Of a stretch of 64,000 bases of DNA, positions 39,811-53,804 are shown piece after piece. Made by a program: the position numbers and the translations under genes. Each line of letters starts with the position of its first letter. Position 1 is the stretch's first letter. This DNA comes from Pogonophryne albipinna (taxonomy: Eukaryota; Chordata; Actinopteri; Perciformes; Artedidraconidae), in assembly GCA_028583405.1 (NCBI GenBank), contig CM053259.1:17397594-17461593 (forward strand). Direction: 5' to 3'. The notes below the pieces were generated by a model that was given only the letters and a program-made list of their open reading frames with translations, was not told where the DNA came from and did not search any database.

Positions 39811-40140
39811 CTCCTAGTTCATTCCTCGCAGATTCTTCCTTATAGCATGGCACTACCATTTAAGTTAGTGCAGTAGCTCAACAATTCATTCCAAGGGCTA
39901 TCAGAATTCATTATTCAAAATAATTGTGAATTTTCTTAATTAGTATGATTTAATTCACATTAAATCCTCTTGAAGGGGAAACACCTTTGTGAAGAGGGAA
40001 GCAATAGCCAGTGATGTAATAAAACAGTCAACAATAAATTACACTGGACTATGATTTACAAATTCTGATTAATGACTAAATTAATAAGAATAAATACAAT
40101 TTACATAGAAAAAGCTAGAAAAAGGTTGAAGTCTTTAAAC
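39811..40140. other. spacer of the foldback-like element
   Basis: AT-rich, unique in this window, with nothing recognisable. Confidence 0.5.
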
Positions 40141-42556
40141 CAGTGGTTCTCAAACTTTTTCTCCAGGTCTTTGAAGAAAAAAAAAAGTCGGACAGTGATA
40201 ATAAAACAATGCTCCATAAGTCTGTGTATTTATGAAAATAAATACATAATACAATTGTGCAATTCCTTTGCTAGAACAATAAGTTATAATACTTTGCCAC
40301 TTTGCAATCTGTGCAAAAAAATGAAAAGAAAGAAAATGCTGATATTTGGCCAAAAAGTGTGTCTTATCACAGCATTAGTGGCTGCAATGAGCCTGCTTTG
40401 CACAGCACATTTCTTCAAAACGGGGTTACAGGCTCAGTGGTGGCGCCAGAGATTTATTTTGGGGGTAGCTTGACGTTTCATAGAGGGTGCTCAAACATGT
40501 AGGGTTTCCCATTAATGTACCGGTCGCTACAGTGGAATTTTCTACTGCAACACTCCCCACGCAAATACACAGTGTGACATTTACAATGAAGGCTCGATAA
40601 TCAGCTCACGGCATATAGGTGTAAGCAGGGGTAAAGTGGTATTTGTATAGGTGGTGTGGGGGCATGCTCCCCCGGGAAGATTTGTTTTTTAAATATTGAA
40701 GTTAAAAGCATCAATCTGGTGCACTTTATTTAGCCTTTATTTATACAGGTGTAACATCTCATTGAGACACAAGGTCTCATTTTCAAGAGAGACCTGTTCA
40801 GTGGTAACACTACCACACAAAGTTACAGACAGACAGGACACTAAACACAGAGGCAACACTAAAATACAACATCGTAAAAAAGTAGTCATTGAAATCCATA
40901 TACAGTAGTCACTGACTACTAGTCAGATATTGCAGGTGCAAACACCCACAGATGACTTCTCCAGCTTTTTTAAAATTAGTTTAAAATCCGTGATGGGTAT
41001 CAAAGTGGTCAGCTTAAGTTCCTGCTGAAGTGTGTTCCAGGTCGAGGGGGCAGAGTGTGATATGGCTTTTTTCCCAAGCACCGTGCATACTGAGGGGACG
41101 GACAGAGTGATGTCATTTTGAGATGGTAGTGTATAGCTGTACTGTTTGTGTGATATGTAAGTGGATATGTAGAGGGGCAGCAGTCCAAGCATAGCGATAT
41201 AGATGAGTTTGTACCAGTGCAGTGATCTGCGCATTGATAATGGTCTCCAGTTGACTAAAGAGAACAGCTTGCAATGGTGTGTGAGGGGTTTACAGTTGGT
41301 TATGAACCTCAGAGCCCCATGGTAGACAGCGTCCAGCAGATGAAGGGAGTGAGCTGAGGCGTTCATGTATACAACATCCCCGTAGTCCAAGAGCGGTAAA
41401 AATGTGGCAGCTACAAGCCGTTTCCTCGCACTTGTGGAGAAGCAGGCCTTATTTCTAAAAAAGAATCCCAGTTTTAATTTCAATTTCCTTAAGAGATTGT
41501 CAATATGTGGTTTGAAGCAGAGATTTTCATCTATAGTGATGCCTAAGTATCTGTAGGTGTTAACAGCTTCAATGGGGTTATGCTGTGCAGACATGATGCA
41601 GGGAAGAACAGTTGGTAACTTTTTCCTATTGGAAAACAACATGACTTTTGTCTTATCTGAATTTAACACCAACCTAAGGTGGAACAGATGTGACTGAAAA
41701 GTGTCAAAAGCAGACTGCAGACGTTCAAATGCAAGGGCAACAGTGCTAGCACAACAGTACACAACAGTGTCATCTGCATATAGATGTACAGAGGCATCAA
41801 TACTTTGACCCACATCATTTATATAAATAGTAAAAAGGGTCGGTCCCAAGACCGAACCTTGAGGAACACCTCTGGGCACATTAAGAAAGCTTGAGGAGAG
41901 ACCGCTGAATTTTACACATTGCTTGTGATTTGAAAGATAGTTTGCAAACCAACCAACAGCTTGGTCGGACAGGCCTATATGAGATAGCTTCATGGTCCAC
42001 AGTATCAAATGCCTTGGATAAGTCTATAAAAAGGGCAGCACAGTAGCTCTTTGCGTCCAAGCCTTCAACAATGTCATTCACTACTTTCAAAGCAGCCGTT
42101 ACTGTACTGTGTTGCTTCCTAAAGCCTGACTGGTGAGGAGATAGAATGTTGTTCAAGCTTAAATATTCTTTGATTTGATCATTCACCAGCCTTTCAAGTA
42201 CTTTTGCTAAAATAGAGAGCTTGGAAATTGGTCTGTAATTTTCATCACCATGGGATCACCACCTTTCAATAGGGGAGAACATTTGCAGTTTTCCAAACAT
42301 CTGGAATGACATTGAGAGCAAAATGAAGAGATCTATGGATACCTCTCTCAATACCCATATGAAACAGAACTGTAAACAGATTTACTATTTCTTTAAGGAT
42401 ATTTTACAAATCACCCTTTTAAACTTTATTCATATAGTATTTGATACCTGTTTTTCATGTATTCTGTTATTTTTTTTATAACTATAATGATCATAAACGT
42501 GTGCCTCGGAAATAATTGTTTACATGAATGGTGACCAAACCGTTTGAGACCCACTG
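40141..42556 (+). mobile_element. hAT-like DNA transposon remnant, copy 3, with LINE insertion
   Basis: Left end CAGTGGTTCTCAAACTTTTT, as in the copy at 739; right end GTTTGAGACCCACTG at 42542-42556. Shared interior words include GGGTTTCCCATTAATGTACC, AATGAAGGCTCGATAATCAG and CATCAATCTGGTGCACTTT. A LINE fragment (40729-42318) splits sequence that is continuous in copy 1 between GTGCACTTT and GAGAGCAAAAT. Flanking octamers do not match, so the insertion is old. Confidence 0.65.
40729..42318 (-). pseudogene. 5'-truncated LINE with reverse transcriptase remnant
   Basis: On the minus strand a 361-residue open frame (42008-40923) and an overlapping upstream frame (42186-41881) together cover most of a non-LTR reverse transcriptase. 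Visible marks are HQSGFRKQHSTVTAAL, FIDLSKAFDTVDH, GVPQGSVLGPTLFTIYINDV, the catalytic YADD and a C-terminal SAPSTWNTLQQELKL. A frameshift at about 41960-42000 and another upstream near 42240 disable it. The 3' end is typical: TATAAATAAAGGCTAAATAA in minus-strand sense at about 40730-40750. It is of the L2/CR1/Rex type and distinct from the LINE at 2830-4612, keeping a much longer frame. Confidence 0.85.
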
Positions 42557-42732
42557 AGATAACTTAGACTAAAGTTAACTATCTAAACACTCAGAGGGTC
42601 CTTTAGTTCACTGAGCCTCTCAGTCCGACAGGAGAGGACTCTCCTCCACCTTGTTGTGGAAAAAGCTCCTTATATCCGTTAGCGTAGCTCGCTAGCACCA
42701 GAAGCCAACAACAATGATCTCCGGTACCGGTG

Positions 42733-42768
<36 letters not shown>

Positions 42769-43189
42769 CGCACACAAAATGGCTCGTTCCACACACACAC
42801 AGAGCCGAGCTTGAATGAAACACAGAGACCCAGACGTACTTGTACTGTATCATATTATTTTCCAATTTATGATTTTTCTTTGGCATTAGCAATACTTGCA
42901 TATAGCCTATATATGATGTGTATATATATATTGCGCAAATTATTTTAAAATCATATTTTACACATATTTCTGGGTGCATTCAATATTTTAAACACACAAA
43001 TATTGAAAATGTATATAATTATTATTATTATTATTGATGTTTTTGTGTGTGGTTTAGGGAGGGCGGCGCCCTAGCGCCCCCTATTGGCCAGCCGCTGGTG
43101 AGGAAGCTGGTGGATCTGAGCACTGTAAGCTTGATGCTAGCTGCTTGTTGCTCCTATTGTTGTGAGTCTTTCAGTTTCGCTTCATATGG
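42557..43189. repeat. further hAT-like repeat debris in the spacer
   Basis: The words TCCTTATATCCGTTAGCGTA and GCTCGCTAGCACCAGAAGC at 42669-42706 also occur at 1000-1040 inside copy 1. A (CT)n run lies at 42737-42768. GGCGGCGCCCTAGCGCCCCC at about 43063-43082 followed by GGCCAGCCGCTG ending 43097 looks like the right terminus of the GTGGCGGCGCC-type element whose left end is at 40435. Confidence 0.5.
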
Positions 43190-44095
43190 CGGAGGAATAA
43201 TCATATATTAAAAGACAGCAGCATCATAAGAGGCCAACAAGAGTGACAGAGTGTGTCAGTGTGCAGTCTACCATCCTCTTAAAATACTCTGTCCAACAAT
43301 AGCAGTCTCATGAAGAAAGTTTTTTTAACGCTTATTCAAAATAGCAGAGAAACATGCATTCTTATTCTCAGGAGGGAACATTGACAGAGGAGTACTGGCA
43401 CAGTACACAGTAAGTACTTCATAGTACTTGTGGGGGTAGTTTCACTAGTACTGAGTCCAACAGGATCAATCTCACGAAGAACTAATTGCAACAAAAAAGA
43501 ATTCCCTCATCAAACTTAGCAGAAGTGGCTTGATTTTGTTCTCAGCAGGGGACTTTGACAGAGTATTTCTCCAGAAATACACAGTAAAAGTACTTCAATG
43601 TATTGTTAGTAGTAGGCTAACTAATACAAAGTCAAACAGTATCAATTTCATTAAGAACTAATGGTAAAATTATATTTTTATCATTCATCAAAGATAGCAG
43701 AAAAACATGCATTATGTAGGCTACTAAGGAGGGGACTTTGACAGAGGATTACTCACAAAGTACATAGTAAAAGTAGGCCTACTTCATTTTATTTCTGGTA
43801 GCAGTCAAACTAGTACCGAGTCCAACAGTGTCAGTTTCCTTACGAACTTGTGGTAACAAATATGTGTATCCCTCGTCAAATATAGCAGGAATAATGAAGA
43901 GCAGCTGATTTGAAAAAACAAACTCGAGAGGCGGCTGAGTGACCGCAGTGCAGAACCGCTGTATAGTTTAAATCTCCTAACAACAACCATTTTAGACATA
44001 GGCTTATTATATTTACAGCCCTTAATAACATTCGTTTTCTGGGCTCAATATGTGTGTTGGCCGTTTTCGCTATGATCGCTAAATTCACCTAGTTT
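43190..44095 (-). repeat. right inverted arm of the foldback-like element, inner part
   Basis: Inverse of about 38220-39810 minus the solo LTR. Shared words include ATCATAAGAGGCCAACAAGA, GTACTTGTGGGGGTAGTTTC and CTGGGCTCAATATGTGTGTT. The tandem internal units are less complete than on the left. Confidence 0.8.
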
Positions 44096-44280
44096 CAGAG
44101 GTGTGGACTCGAGTCACATGACTTGGACTCGAGTCAGACTCGAGTCACAAATTTGATGACTTGAGACTCGACTTGACAAAATCACAAAACACTTGCGACT
44201 CGACTTGGACTTGAACACCAATGACTCGGGACTTGACTTGGACTTGAGCCTTCTGACTTGAGGTGACTTGATACTTTAAT

Positions 44281-44600
44281 GCAGAGGTCTCCAACACGCC
44301 GATCGCGAGATGCCGCTAGAAGAGCAGCCTCCCGTCGGGGAGAGCAGAATCTCCAGCCGCTCCTACTCTTGCTGAGATTCCTTGCAGGCAGGGGCGGGTC
44401 TTTATTTAGCTGGGCCACCATGTGGCCAATCATATGCGAGGACACACTAGGATCATACCATTATGTGAAAGAAGGGTGGGGGGCACAGCATGTGTAGTGG
44501 TACAGGCCAGCTGCACAGAGCAACGGGGAGCCGGATTTAAATGCAAGCGCATCGGAAAAAGTCAAGAAATGAGCGAAAACCGAAAAAATAAGCAGCATCT
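44281..44600 (+). repeat. second hAT-like terminus inside the hAT layer
   Basis: CAGAGGTCTCCAACACGCCG at 44282 followed by ATCGCGAGATGCCGCTAGAA has the wording of another common hAT family end. No matching right end was found, so it may be a chimera or a deletion remnant. The BED-like frame at 44594 could belong to this family. Confidence 0.4.
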
Positions 44601-45427
44601 GGCTGCTTTTCAATGATATTGGAGAAAGCAAAACTGAGTGCAGGATTTGTAAAATGAAAATAACCTTCAGAGTAACCACTCAGGATTTATTGTCAGAGGT
44701 GGGAGAAGTTCAGACAATTAAAAAAGTTACAATCAGGGTTCCCGCGGGGTCTTAACAAGTCTTAAAAAGTCTTAAATTTGATAATCTGAATTTAAGGCCT
44801 TAAAAAGGTCTTAAATATGATTTAGAAGGTCTTAAAAATTATCGGATTTGAAAGGTACATCTGTGTTGCGATAGCGTCTAAATGTGTTTTGGGGGAAATG
44901 TCCTGGCTGCAAAGTAACCAGTACGGTAATAGCCTTTCAGTTCCCCCCAACAATTTGTATTGAATTAAATCAACATGGAACCAGTAATCACTAACTTTGT
45001 TTCCCCCGGCCCCTTATTGGAGAACACCTAGCTAGTAACCTAGCAACCAAGCTTCAGCTCATGTAGCCTATCTTCAAATCTACTTACAAATTAATATGGG
45101 GAAGTGTCAGTTCAACCGTATTTGGTTGGATAACATCTAATTTAATGCTTGGTTGAAACCAAACGTGGGGAACGTGTTTGAAGCCCGCTGCACCTTTTGC
45201 AAAAGAAATTAGCGTTTGTTTTGCTAATGTAGCGTTAGCTAGTGCAGCAGCTCCCGCAACAACACCGGGGGACCTCCGGGCGAAGTTTGGGTCTACGTCA
45301 ACCCTAAAAGCGGAGGTGCTGTGGACGCTAAATACCGTAGCTAAACACCAATCATACAACAGCAACGATGAAATAGTGTAGCCAAGGCAGCAGAGCTCTG
45401 AATATAGCTCTTGTCACTCTCTCTCAG

Positions 45428-46437
<1,010 letters not shown>

Positions 46438-46440
46438 ATC

Positions 46441-46458
46441 TGGTGACCCCGACGTGAT
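46441..46458 (+). promoter_or_regulatory. primer binding site for tRNA-Trp
   Basis: TGGTGACCCCGACGTGAT pairs over 18 bases with the 3' end of vertebrate tRNA-Trp including CCA. The same primer is used by avian sarcoma/leukosis viruses (established knowledge). Confidence 0.88.
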
Positions 46459-49400
46459 GAGTGCTGGTCTCTAGAAGGACCACCGACAGCCAGCGGACGA
46501 ATTTCTGTCCAGGGGAGGACACCCGGGACACCGTTGACAACTAAACCAGGACGTCCTACATAATACAAAGGTAAAACAGATACCTGTTGATTACCAAAAT
46601 CTGTGATTTGGCTTTGCTACAAAATTTTAGAGTTGTCATTGGTGTACTCAGTGTTCTTAGTCACGGTAAAAAATACAATACTTAAGAAAGTGTTTGTATA
46701 AGAGTCAGGTGTATATTCCTGGCCTATAGGACACTAAGTGTGTGTAAGAGTTCGGTAGGACATTCCGGACCTACAGGACACTAAGGGTGTGTAAGAGTCT
46801 GGTATTGCATTCCAGTCCTTAGCTCACTAATAGCAAAGTCGGTGCTCAGAGTCCGGTAGGGCATTCCGGACCGGGCATCGAGTTATATTTGTGTAGAGTC
46901 AAGTAGAGCATTCTTGACCTAGCAAAGTGAACCAGTGAGGTCTCCGTGAGGTAGTCTAGTCCTGCACGGCTGACTCGCTGGGGAAATTCTGTAATAAATT
47001 GTGTGATTTTTTACGTCGAATCTGTGTAATAATTGAGAAGAGAGAGCAGAAACATAGTGACAGGACAAGGTTTGCAGAAGCTGGGAGCTTCATCAGACAG
47101 AGGAAGTTCATTCGTGGTCAGCTGCTGCCCTCTGGAGGCGAACAGGGTGTATAACCATATGCTGTGTGCACGTCTGAATTAAGAACATTCAAATAAATAG
47201 AATAAGGACATTAAGTAACGACAAGATTTGTCCAGTGTATTAATAAATACAAATGAACACATATCAACCTAGTCAGATAATAGATACGAAGTCAATCATG
47301 GAAGAAGTGAAAGATCGAGTGATCTGAAGTTGGAGTGAATACATTGAAAATTAATTCATCAATGTGTGATTTGAGGAAGTAGATATTGAAATAAATAAGA
47401 AACTATAATTTGTGTTTTTAGCCGTTTTTGTGGGACACAGTTACGTCACTTTGTGGTTTTATGAGAAGTTTTGAGAGTAGGAAGACGCAAGCTATTCACC
47501 ACAATTGTATTTTTAGGTTATGAATAAAACAAAGAGTAGTAAGTGATAAGCAGAAGGGTTTTTGAGCTCTTGTCGGTCAGAAGGAATCTTGTGTGTGTAT
47601 GACAGGGGTGCTTATGCCCGCTTCGGTTTTCAATGTCCGCCATCACGTTAAAACCATGGTTAAAACGGAGGATTGGTGGCATTTTCAGTTCATTGCTTAC
47701 TTCCACACGCCTTTTCCCCTCCTTGTCTCTTTCATGACTTTATTTAATGCATTAGAACGATTGTTATCGTAACTTTCCGTGTTTCTAGAAGTCAAGCTCA
47801 CTGTTCACATTACGGAGTATATTTCCGGAACGGCCTTTCAAAATAAAAGCCACAGGCCGCTGTTCACCAGAGATGCCTTCACAATAAAACAGTAATTAGC
47901 TTAACAATATATTTAACTTATATTACGTCGTTAAACATTGATTTTAATTCATTACAGTTTTCAAATACGGCGCGGATTGAATACAGTTATTTGTGTATTC
48001 TGTTACAACCTCACCATGCTTGTAACACAACTTAGATAAACAATTTGAAAATGAATAGAATAACCAAGTAGATAAAAGATTAATCTGTGGTTAGGGAAAG
48101 TTTCCTTGTTTTGCCTATTAACTTAGAACTGAAGTAATAAAGAATAGGCAGACTACTATCATTAGTTTGTTTTAACATTCACCTGTTTCAGCATTCCTGA
48201 CCTCAGCCGTTTTATTTTGTAACCCGTTGGGAGAGAGATTTAAATTGAGTTTTTCTCAGTAGCTAAATGGCTGTGATTACAGCAGCATTGGATAGCTGTG
48301 CACCACCTTTTGGGTTCTCTGAATCAGTGTGTTGGTGAAGAGTTGCTCACTGCAAACAGAAGAAGTGTGCAAAGAACGCATCTCTGAGGAGATATTGACA
48401 TTATGCTTGTGCCTCGTTGTCAAGGCAACAGTGGTGTGAAGAGGTACTGCGGTTTTGGGGGGATTTCTGCTGTACAGAGGACAACGTGTGTCTGCCAAGT
48501 GATTCCTTCCCTCATCCCAATGCCAGGGAGTTTCCTTGAAGGCCACTGACCAGGGCCGGTCCTAGCTTTTTTGGGGACCCTGCCACTGACTACAGCTGCA
48601 TCACTGACTGTGCTCATTATGACAAGATCTTGAGACATGCTTGTCTCAGATGGTTCAGACTCTGAAGGAATGATGCAATGATTTTACAGCATAATTGTGC
48701 AAGAGTTTCCCAGGGGGTGGTGTAGAAACCTTAATGCTTAGTGTTTAGATAAGAGGCTGCTTGTTTAAATGATGGTCTGGAATACTGAAAAGATTAAAGT
48801 TTATTATTCTTGTTTAGCAAACAAGACATCTGATTATTATGTCACACATAATAATCTTGACATAGAAACTAGCTATGGGTAAAACGTGTGGTTGTTATAC
48901 CATTGTTATCATGAACAAAAGATAAATAAGGAAATAGTATCTGCTTAAAGATGAACGGATTTCATATCCTAGAGAGGATTAGTTATTGTGAATACTCCAC
49001 AAGGTATCTACTAATGTATTTTAAAGAACCAAATTTAAAGAAATTGAATTGACTTGATAAATAAGTAAAGATAATAAGTTGTATTAACCATGAATTAATC
49101 AATTGGTAAATAAAAGATAGCAGTAAAGATGGAACTATTAAAGTAGAATGAGAATCATCCTAAAACACACTGATGGAACAGGGGGGAGGCGTGATGGAAG
49201 TATGCACTAGACTTTAAGTAGTGGGTGTTTGGGAGTTAGGAGTACAGTGTAGAACCATATTCTTAAATCTTTTCATCATGTTTACAAATTATTCTTTTAG
49301 AGTTTTTATTAATGTGTGAATTTGGTAGTGTTTTAATTTGTTACAGTATTGATCAGTTCAAAGGGAGAGTTTTAGTAACATCTCTATAAGATCAGACAAA

Positions 49401-51360
49401 TATTTATTTATATAGGCCATGTTGAAGGGAAAGTTAGTTCTAAACAAAATATAGTATTTCAATTTGAGGTATTGGTTGCACCATTGTGGCATATATTACT
49501 ACAGGAGAACTTTTTATGGGGAAATAACTGTTGTTTGTCGTTCAAAATGTAGAGTTTAAAATTAAATTAAAATTAAAAACAGCTAATTTAATTTTGAAAA
49601 AGCAATATAATTGGGAGTAAACAAATGTGGGGCCTTGGATCACCCATTGTAAAGGTGCATATTATTGACGACCAATAGGGAGAATGGGTCACTCGACCCA
49701 CCCTGCAGTGGTTTTTTAAAATCTTAGTTGCAGCTTCACAGGGAGCGCACGGCACCAGATTATGAGTTTAAAAGACAAGCGTCACTACCTCCTAATGGAC
49801 ATCTATTTAATTAGTAATTAACTGACATTTAGAGATGTTAAAAAGTAAAAACATACCTAGCATAAGTGATCATTCCTAAATTCAACTACAAACCATTGAT
49901 GAAATTACTTCTGTTTTTAAATCCTTAATAAAGGAAGGAGTGATTGTTACATGTTCGTACACCCAAGGTTCCACTCACTGCTAAAGAATTTAACATTGTT
50001 TTTAAGTGGACCAGAATTGAAGATAAATTAATATGAGTTATGAAATACATGGCAGAACTTTACAGATCCTAATAATGTTTTGACTCAAGATAATAATTAT
50101 ATGCACAAGTTTCTGAAATAGATCTATTAGACATTTTAAAACTAATTAGGTGTAAATGAATTGCAGTAGTAGTACTATGAGGAAGTGACATTTTTTGGCT
50201 AACACTTTTCAGGGAATGTGGGGAACAGCTGTTCCGATGAAAAGTTGGAGATATCTGGAAAATTATAGTTGTAATCGTGAATTAATAAATGATGGCGCTC
50301 CATATATGACAGATTTTTGGAGACAAAGGATACTGGCCTATGCTGAAATATCGAAGTCTCTGCAGAGCACACACATGGCCAAAAAGACTGAGACCAACTG
50401 ACCTTTGACCCTGACCAACAGTGTAACTTGAGAAGGCACTGTCAATGACTGACTCTGGGGCGAACCTGACCAAACTTGACTTTACAACCTGACAGACGGT
50501 GTGAGTGTGAATGAATGCCGGCATGTGATCAGTGTAACTGCATGATTCTAAAACAATAACTAACCAAGCATGTTTTTGGACTAACATATTATTACCCGTT
50601 TCTAGTCCACTTGATGATATTTTACTCCCACAGGAGGTGGCAGTTTGCAGAATGTGAAACTCAAACTAAAACATGAAGATTCTGTTTCTTTTAGGACTGA
50701 AGGATGGAGAGAAACACTTCATTTCACTGAAGTGTTTACTGTGGAAATGATGGATGTACATTTGGAAAAATGTTTGGTATTTTCTTATAATCCATGGTTA
50801 CACATGAGGTTCATGTGTAAAAAGGGGGAGTGTAAAATTCACAATGTACATTTTTCATTTAGGGACTGAAGGGAACCTGCTGCCCCAACTCAATTGTTCA
50901 ATCTGACCATTGATTGACAGTTTTAGAATGGACCTGCTCCATATCTGGGGATAAGATACTGTTTGATGAATGTTGACATGTTTCTAATATTGATTGAGTT
51001 ATAACAGGTAACTTAGATGCAGAATCAGTGGCCAAGAGGCTACTGTGAGAGATCTTGATCATATCTCAGCACTGACAGGTAAAAGCAGTATCACCAGGAA
51101 ATCATTCATTTTGTCAGCATCATGATTTTGGTTGTTTTTGAATCCATAACATTAGTGTGTTTCTTTACCAGAAACATTAGCAGTTCATATTATATTTAGA
51201 TTTTAAATGGGATCTCACGGATTTGATTTAAGAATAACACAGATGCTTGTCAGAAATTCAGAGCTATTGAAATATGTTATTTGGTTCACCTAGAGATGTC
51301 GGAGTTTTGTTTTGTTGCCACAGTCCAAGTATTAAGATTCTGAAGCTGCACTGGCAGACA
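46459..51360 (+). other. LTR element interior, mostly non-coding
   Basis: AT-rich with dense stop codons in all frames. Near 46690-46920 a motif like GAGTCTGGTAGGGCATTCCGGACC recurs four or five times as diverged copies, followed by leader-like sequence. A short pol-like frame at 49920-49960 (LIKEGVIVTCS) may mark the start of the RT domain. It ends at once, pointing to a large deletion. Nothing resembling gag or env was recognised. Confidence 0.5.
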
Positions 51361-51712
51361 GGAGGTCTACAATTAATTTAGAAAACCTGTTCACAGACGG
51401 CTGTTGTTTTAAGACACCCCACCAACAGGCTCCAAGCGGCCTACGCAGTGGTGGGTCAAACAGCGGAGGGCCCAGGAGCCCTGAGCGTAGGCTTGAGGGA
51501 TTTGTATCAGATTTCTCCACACAGGTTGGTGACGCCAAAGAGGGACCCAGGAGGCCGACACAGCGGAGTTCGTCTGGCTGAAGGTCATCAGGACAAAGTG
51601 GCTCAACCCCAGGCTCTCCGGCCCCGACCGAGTGACCCAGCGGATCTCTCATGCCGTCCGTCTAGGAGGAAAGGGGGACAGCTGGAGCCAGTGTGCGGCG
51701 GGGAAACCACCT
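51361..51712 (+). pseudogene. broken pol remnant (RNase H and integrase C-terminus)
   Basis: A TDG-type RNase H start lies near 51390 and its continuation lies in another frame from about 51420, so a single-base frameshift separates them. The RNase H part ends by about 51475. A segment at 51565-51712 resembles the C-terminal SH3-like domain of retroviral integrases (marks FVWLKVIRTKW and ISHAVRLGGKGDSWSQC). Most of pol between the two is missing. Assignment is by eye from family patterns. Confidence 0.55.
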
Positions 51713-51775
51713 GCTTGGACCGTGGACGACATCAGGACGGACGTGGCCCTCGACGAGGAGGTCGACTCGGAAGCA

Positions 51776-51977
51776 GCCATCAGCGGACTGGAGGAGCAGG
51801 ATCGGGAGGACATCTCTCCAGCAGTCGACCCGGGAGGCGTCATCAGCGGACCAGAGACGGAGGATCGGGAAGACATCTCTCCAGCATCAACCCGGAAGCC
51901 GCCATCAGCGGGCCGGAGGAGGAGGATCCAGAAGACATCTCTCTAGCAGGCAGCCCAGAAGCCGCCGTCAGCGGATC
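51776..51977 (+). repeat. 63-bp tandem repeats encoding an acidic segment
   Basis: Three units start at 51776, 51839 and 51901 (63, 62 and 63 bases) and a partial one at 51964, sharing GCCATCAGCGG and GAGGACATCTCTC words. In one frame they encode ISG..E.EDREDISPA-type acidic repeats. The one-base deletion in unit 2 shifts that frame. Confidence 0.85.
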
Positions 51978-52060
51978 GGGGGGACAAAGACACGGCAAGC
52001 CAGGACGGCACAGGGGACTACACTCTCCGCTGAAATAGGTTGATATAGCCGGTGTGGAGT

Positions 52061-52202
52061 TTGTTTTAATATCCCATTTTTGAGGAACTTTGTTTTTCCC
52101 ATTTTTGAGGAACTTTGTTTTAATAACCCATTTTTTGAGAAACTTTGTTTTAATATCCCATTTTTTGAGGAACTTTGTTTTAATATCCCATTTTTTGAGG
52201 GA
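52061..52202 (+). repeat. about 31-bp tandem repeats
   Basis: Four to five copies of TTTGAGGAACTTTGTTTTAA plus TATCCCATTT, between the acidic repeats and the polypurine tract. Confidence 0.88.
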
Positions 52203-52485
52203 GAAGCTGCCCCTTCCCCTTCGTACCAAATGCCCTTGTTGGCTTACGCGTCGGAGGAGGACGAGCACGATGACTCAGCCGACAAGGACAATTTTTTAAA
52301 CATATTTTGGTCTCCCTCCACTGTCATAAGAAGTTGTTATGGTGGACTGTTCCTAAAGGTTTAAATCCCAGCTTCTGATGGATTTATATAAATGTTGGGG
52401 GACAGACAGTAGAAAAGAATGACAGTGGTTATGTTTCAAATGCTGTGTATAAGTTGATCTCTGAAGGTGAGATCAAAAGAGGGGT

Positions 52486-53353
52486 TAAAGCAAATAGATA
52501 TTGTTCTAAACTGTATTAAAGTAAACAGGTATTATCTTGAACTGTATTGAAGTAAACATGTATTATTTGGGACTGTTTTAAAGTAATCCTATATATATAA
52601 CCCTTTTTACTTACACTCAATGACCCAGATACCCTGACACACACACTTACACCTCCTGTCTCCAGCACACACACTTACACTCACTGACCCAGATATCAGC
52701 ACACACACACACATACACTTCCCCCCCCCACCAGCACATGCACATGTTCTTATTCAAGGTTCTTCCTGGGGCCAGTATAATCTCAAGCACCAATATCTCT
52801 GTGTACAATGTTTGATACTAATATATCTGTGTACAATGTTTGATACTAATATATCTGTGTACAATGTTTGATACTAATATCTCTGTGTACAATGTTTGAT
52901 TGTTTTGGGAAAGAATAGTTTGTGTGAAATCTTCCCTGGGAAAGTAAAGGAGTGAAGTTAGGTGGAAGATAAAAAGTGATTCTGACCTTGACTAGTTCCG
53001 AGGCTCTCACGCTTCACTTAGGAGTAAAATGGGATGGAAGAGCCGACCCACATCTCCGCCCCAAATCATGTCCATATATACTGTTGTTTATTCATGCAAA
53101 ATGCGTCCCCTGTTGCTGACTGGCTGGTCCCGATACCTGTATCGCACGGCAGTAGAGCGGGGAGCCCGGAGTGCTCTGTTACAGGGCACTCTGTATTTCG
53201 TATTGTGTTTTTTACCATTAAAATCAGATTATTGTTATAACTTTTATGCCGGTGTTTTGAACTCCTTCTCTTATTAATCTGACCAGGCTCATTTAACGGA
53301 CGGCGCGGAGCAGAGGTGGGCTTTAAGCCACCACTACTGTGTTTACTCCAACA
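52486..53353 (+). repeat. 3' LTR
   Basis: 868 bp, essentially identical to 45570-46437, with one substitution (CCCGGAGTG here, CCCGGGGTG in the 5' copy). It is immediately preceded by a purine tract and followed directly by CA repeats. Confidence 0.92.
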
Positions 53354-53371
53354 ACACACACACACACACAC

Positions 53372-53731
53372 TAGGGCTGCTTGATTATGGCAATAATCAA
53401 GATTATGTTGGTCAATAATTAATATCATGATTATTAAATACGATTATTCATTGACTTTGAAAACATCCATTTATTGAACTTTAAAACAAATAATAATTTG
53501 AACAGTATCTTTTTAACTGTTGATTACCCTGAACGTATAATTCAACTGAAAAACCAATACAAAAATTAATTAAATGATACATTACTAAAAAATGAATTAG
53601 ATCAAATATGTTGTAGTGCACTGTCACAACCTAGCAAAGCAAAATAATCGTTTTTTTCGATTATGTTGTTTTCGTAATTGTGGCAGGCCAAAATCGTAAT
53701 TGCGATTAAAATATGATTAATTGCACAGCCC

Positions 53732-53733
<2 letters not shown>
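53372..53733. mobile_element. MITE (TAGGGCTG type) in the CA array
   Basis: The 362-bp element begins TAGGGCTGCTTGATTATGGC and ends AATTGCACAGCCCTA, with GATTAT/ATAATC words inverted along its length. CA dinucleotides lie on both sides, so either TA or an ACACACAC target duplication would fit. It has no coding capacity. Confidence 0.75.

Positions 53734-53802
<69 letters not shown>
53734..53802. repeat. (AC)n microsatellite, right part of the split array
   Basis: About 34 AC units, then a GCAGACACACACACTCAAGC degenerate border. Confidence 0.95.

Positions 53803-53804
<2 letters not shown>

Noticed and set aside
45084..45365. Minus-strand 93-residue Ala-rich frame
   Set aside because: It is the antisense of the GC-rich transposase-like segment of the TACAAT-flanked element.
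48549..48600. CAGGGCCGGTCCTAGC as a hAT terminus within the LTR element
   Set aside because: The wording resembles a hAT end, but no partner terminus or target duplication was found.
51448..52038. 196-residue frame through the GC-rich end of the LTR element
   Set aside because: It mixes a different frame of the RNase H-like and integrase-like remnants with tandem repeats, so it is unlikely to be a real product.
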